From assembly GCA_003518755.1 (NCBI GenBank), contig DOYA01000136.1, positions 1-7,008 of the forward strand: a stretch of DNA of 7,008 bases, read 5' to 3'. A program made the position numbers and the translations under genes. Each line of letters starts with the position of its first letter. Position 1 is the first letter of the stretch. Below are positions 6,425 to 7,008 of this stretch, in pieces. The notes under the pieces were generated by a model, which had not been told where the DNA came from, did no database searches, and saw nothing but the letters and a program-made list of their open reading frames with translations. This stretch comes from Clostridiales bacterium (lineage in GTDB: Bacteria > Bacillota > Clostridia > TANB77 > CAG-508).

Positions 6425-7008
6425 ATGGTTAGACGAATTTATGTTAAAAAGAAAAATGGTTTTGATATTGAAGCAAAAGGAGTTTTAAATGACTTAAAAG
6501 AAAATCTTCAAATAAAAGAGCTAGAAGATGTTATTGTACTTAATAGATATGATGTAGAAGGTGTAGAAGATAGTGATTTTGATAAAGCAAAAACTACTAT
6601 TTTTTCTGAACCTCAAGTAGATGACTATTTTGAAGATGAATATAATTATACAGGATACAAAGTATTTGGTATAGAGTTTTTACCAGGACAATTTGATCAA
6701 AGAGCAAATTCTTTATCAGAATGTTTACAAATATTAACAGAAGGAGAAAGACCAACTGCTAAAACAGCTAAAATATATCTTTTAAAAGGTAATCTAACAG
6801 ATATACAAGTTGATAAAATAAAAAAGTATTTAATAAATCCAGTAGATTCAAGAGAATGTTCATTAGATAAAGTAGATACTCTAAAAGATAAGTTACAAAT
6901 CCCTGAAGATGTTGATATTGTTGAGGGATTTATTAACATGACAGATGAAGATTGTGAAAAATTCTATAAAAAATATGGATTTGCAATGGATATAAAAGAC
7001 TTAAAATT
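6425..7008 (+). CDS. purL: Phosphoribosylformylglycinamidine synthase, large clostridial type, N-terminal part (cut by window end)
   Basis: The frame from the ATG at 6425 stays open for 194 codons to the right edge. Its start MVRRIYVKKKNGFDIEAKG with LLNDL-like VLNDLKENL (20-28), LNRYDVEG (39-46) and TIFSEPQVD (58-66) matches the N-terminal, PurS-like domain of the long single-chain FGAM synthase found in Clostridia and streptococci. LPGQFDQRA (86-94), EGERPTAKTAKIY (106-118) and KKYLINPVDSRE (133-144) follow in the expected order. The full enzyme (EC 6.3.5.3, about 1,230-1,260 residues) would also carry the catalytic FGAM synthetase core and a C-terminal glutaminase, both beyond the window. 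It converts FGAR, glutamine and ATP to FGAM, the substrate of PurM just upstream. A single-chain enzyme would make separate purS and purQ genes unnecessary; this is inferred from the N-terminus. Confidence 0.93.
   Translation, partial: MVRRIYVKKKNGFDIEAKGVLNDLKENLQIKELEDVIVLNRYDVEGVEDSDFDKAKTTIFSEPQVDDYFEDEYNYTGYKVFGIEFLPGQFDQRANSLSECLQILTEGERPTAKTAKIYLLKGNLTDIQVDKIKKYLINPVDSRECSLDKVDTLKDKLQIPEDVDIVEGFINMTDEDCEKFYKKYGFAMDIKDLK

Overview
This is an AT-rich stretch with every recognisable gene on the + strand. A YyaC-type sporulation protein, a YkuD-type L,D-transpeptidase, a clostridial-type long PurL and a bacterial formate--tetrahydrofolate ligase all point to a low-GC, spore-forming Firmicute of the class Clostridia, probably an anaerobe. 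The species cannot be named from this window.

Layout. Positions 1-644 hold the C-terminal part of a secreted SH3/glucosaminidase cell-wall hydrolase that is cut by the left edge. After an 88-nt gap carrying a 10-bp direct repeat and a purine-rich repeat comes a membrane-anchored protein of unknown function (733-1542). A perfect 17-bp inverted repeat, probably a terminator, closes that unit. A short, divergent YyaC-like sporulation protein follows (1691-2146). The 227-nt gap after it holds a GC-rich hairpin of a dispersed type, a weak hairpin with a T-run, and a very good sigma-A-type promoter (2313-2341). This promoter drives a membrane-anchored L,D-transpeptidase with an acidic linker and a long Asn/Thr/Glu-rich tail (2374-3564). 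Formate--tetrahydrofolate ligase (fhs, 3601-5262), AIR synthetase (purM, 5342-6388) and the N-terminal end of the large FGAM synthase (purL, 6425 to the right edge) follow closely.

How the genes work together. The left half is about the cell envelope and sporulation: a glucosaminidase that cuts glycan strands, an L,D-transpeptidase that makes 3-3 peptide cross-links, and a forespore-type protein. The right half is purine synthesis: PurL makes FGAM, PurM closes it to AIR, and Fhs charges tetrahydrofolate with formate to give the 10-formyl-THF used in the two formyl-transfer steps of the pathway. The L,D-transpeptidase and fhs are only 36 nt apart with no visible terminator, so the promoter at 2313 may also feed the purine genes.

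I found no CRISPR array, tRNA, rRNA, transposase or defence genes. Nothing here is convincingly a new biological system. The least explained items are the unknown anchored protein, the purine-rich repeat that sits at three gene boundaries, and the divergent YyaC.
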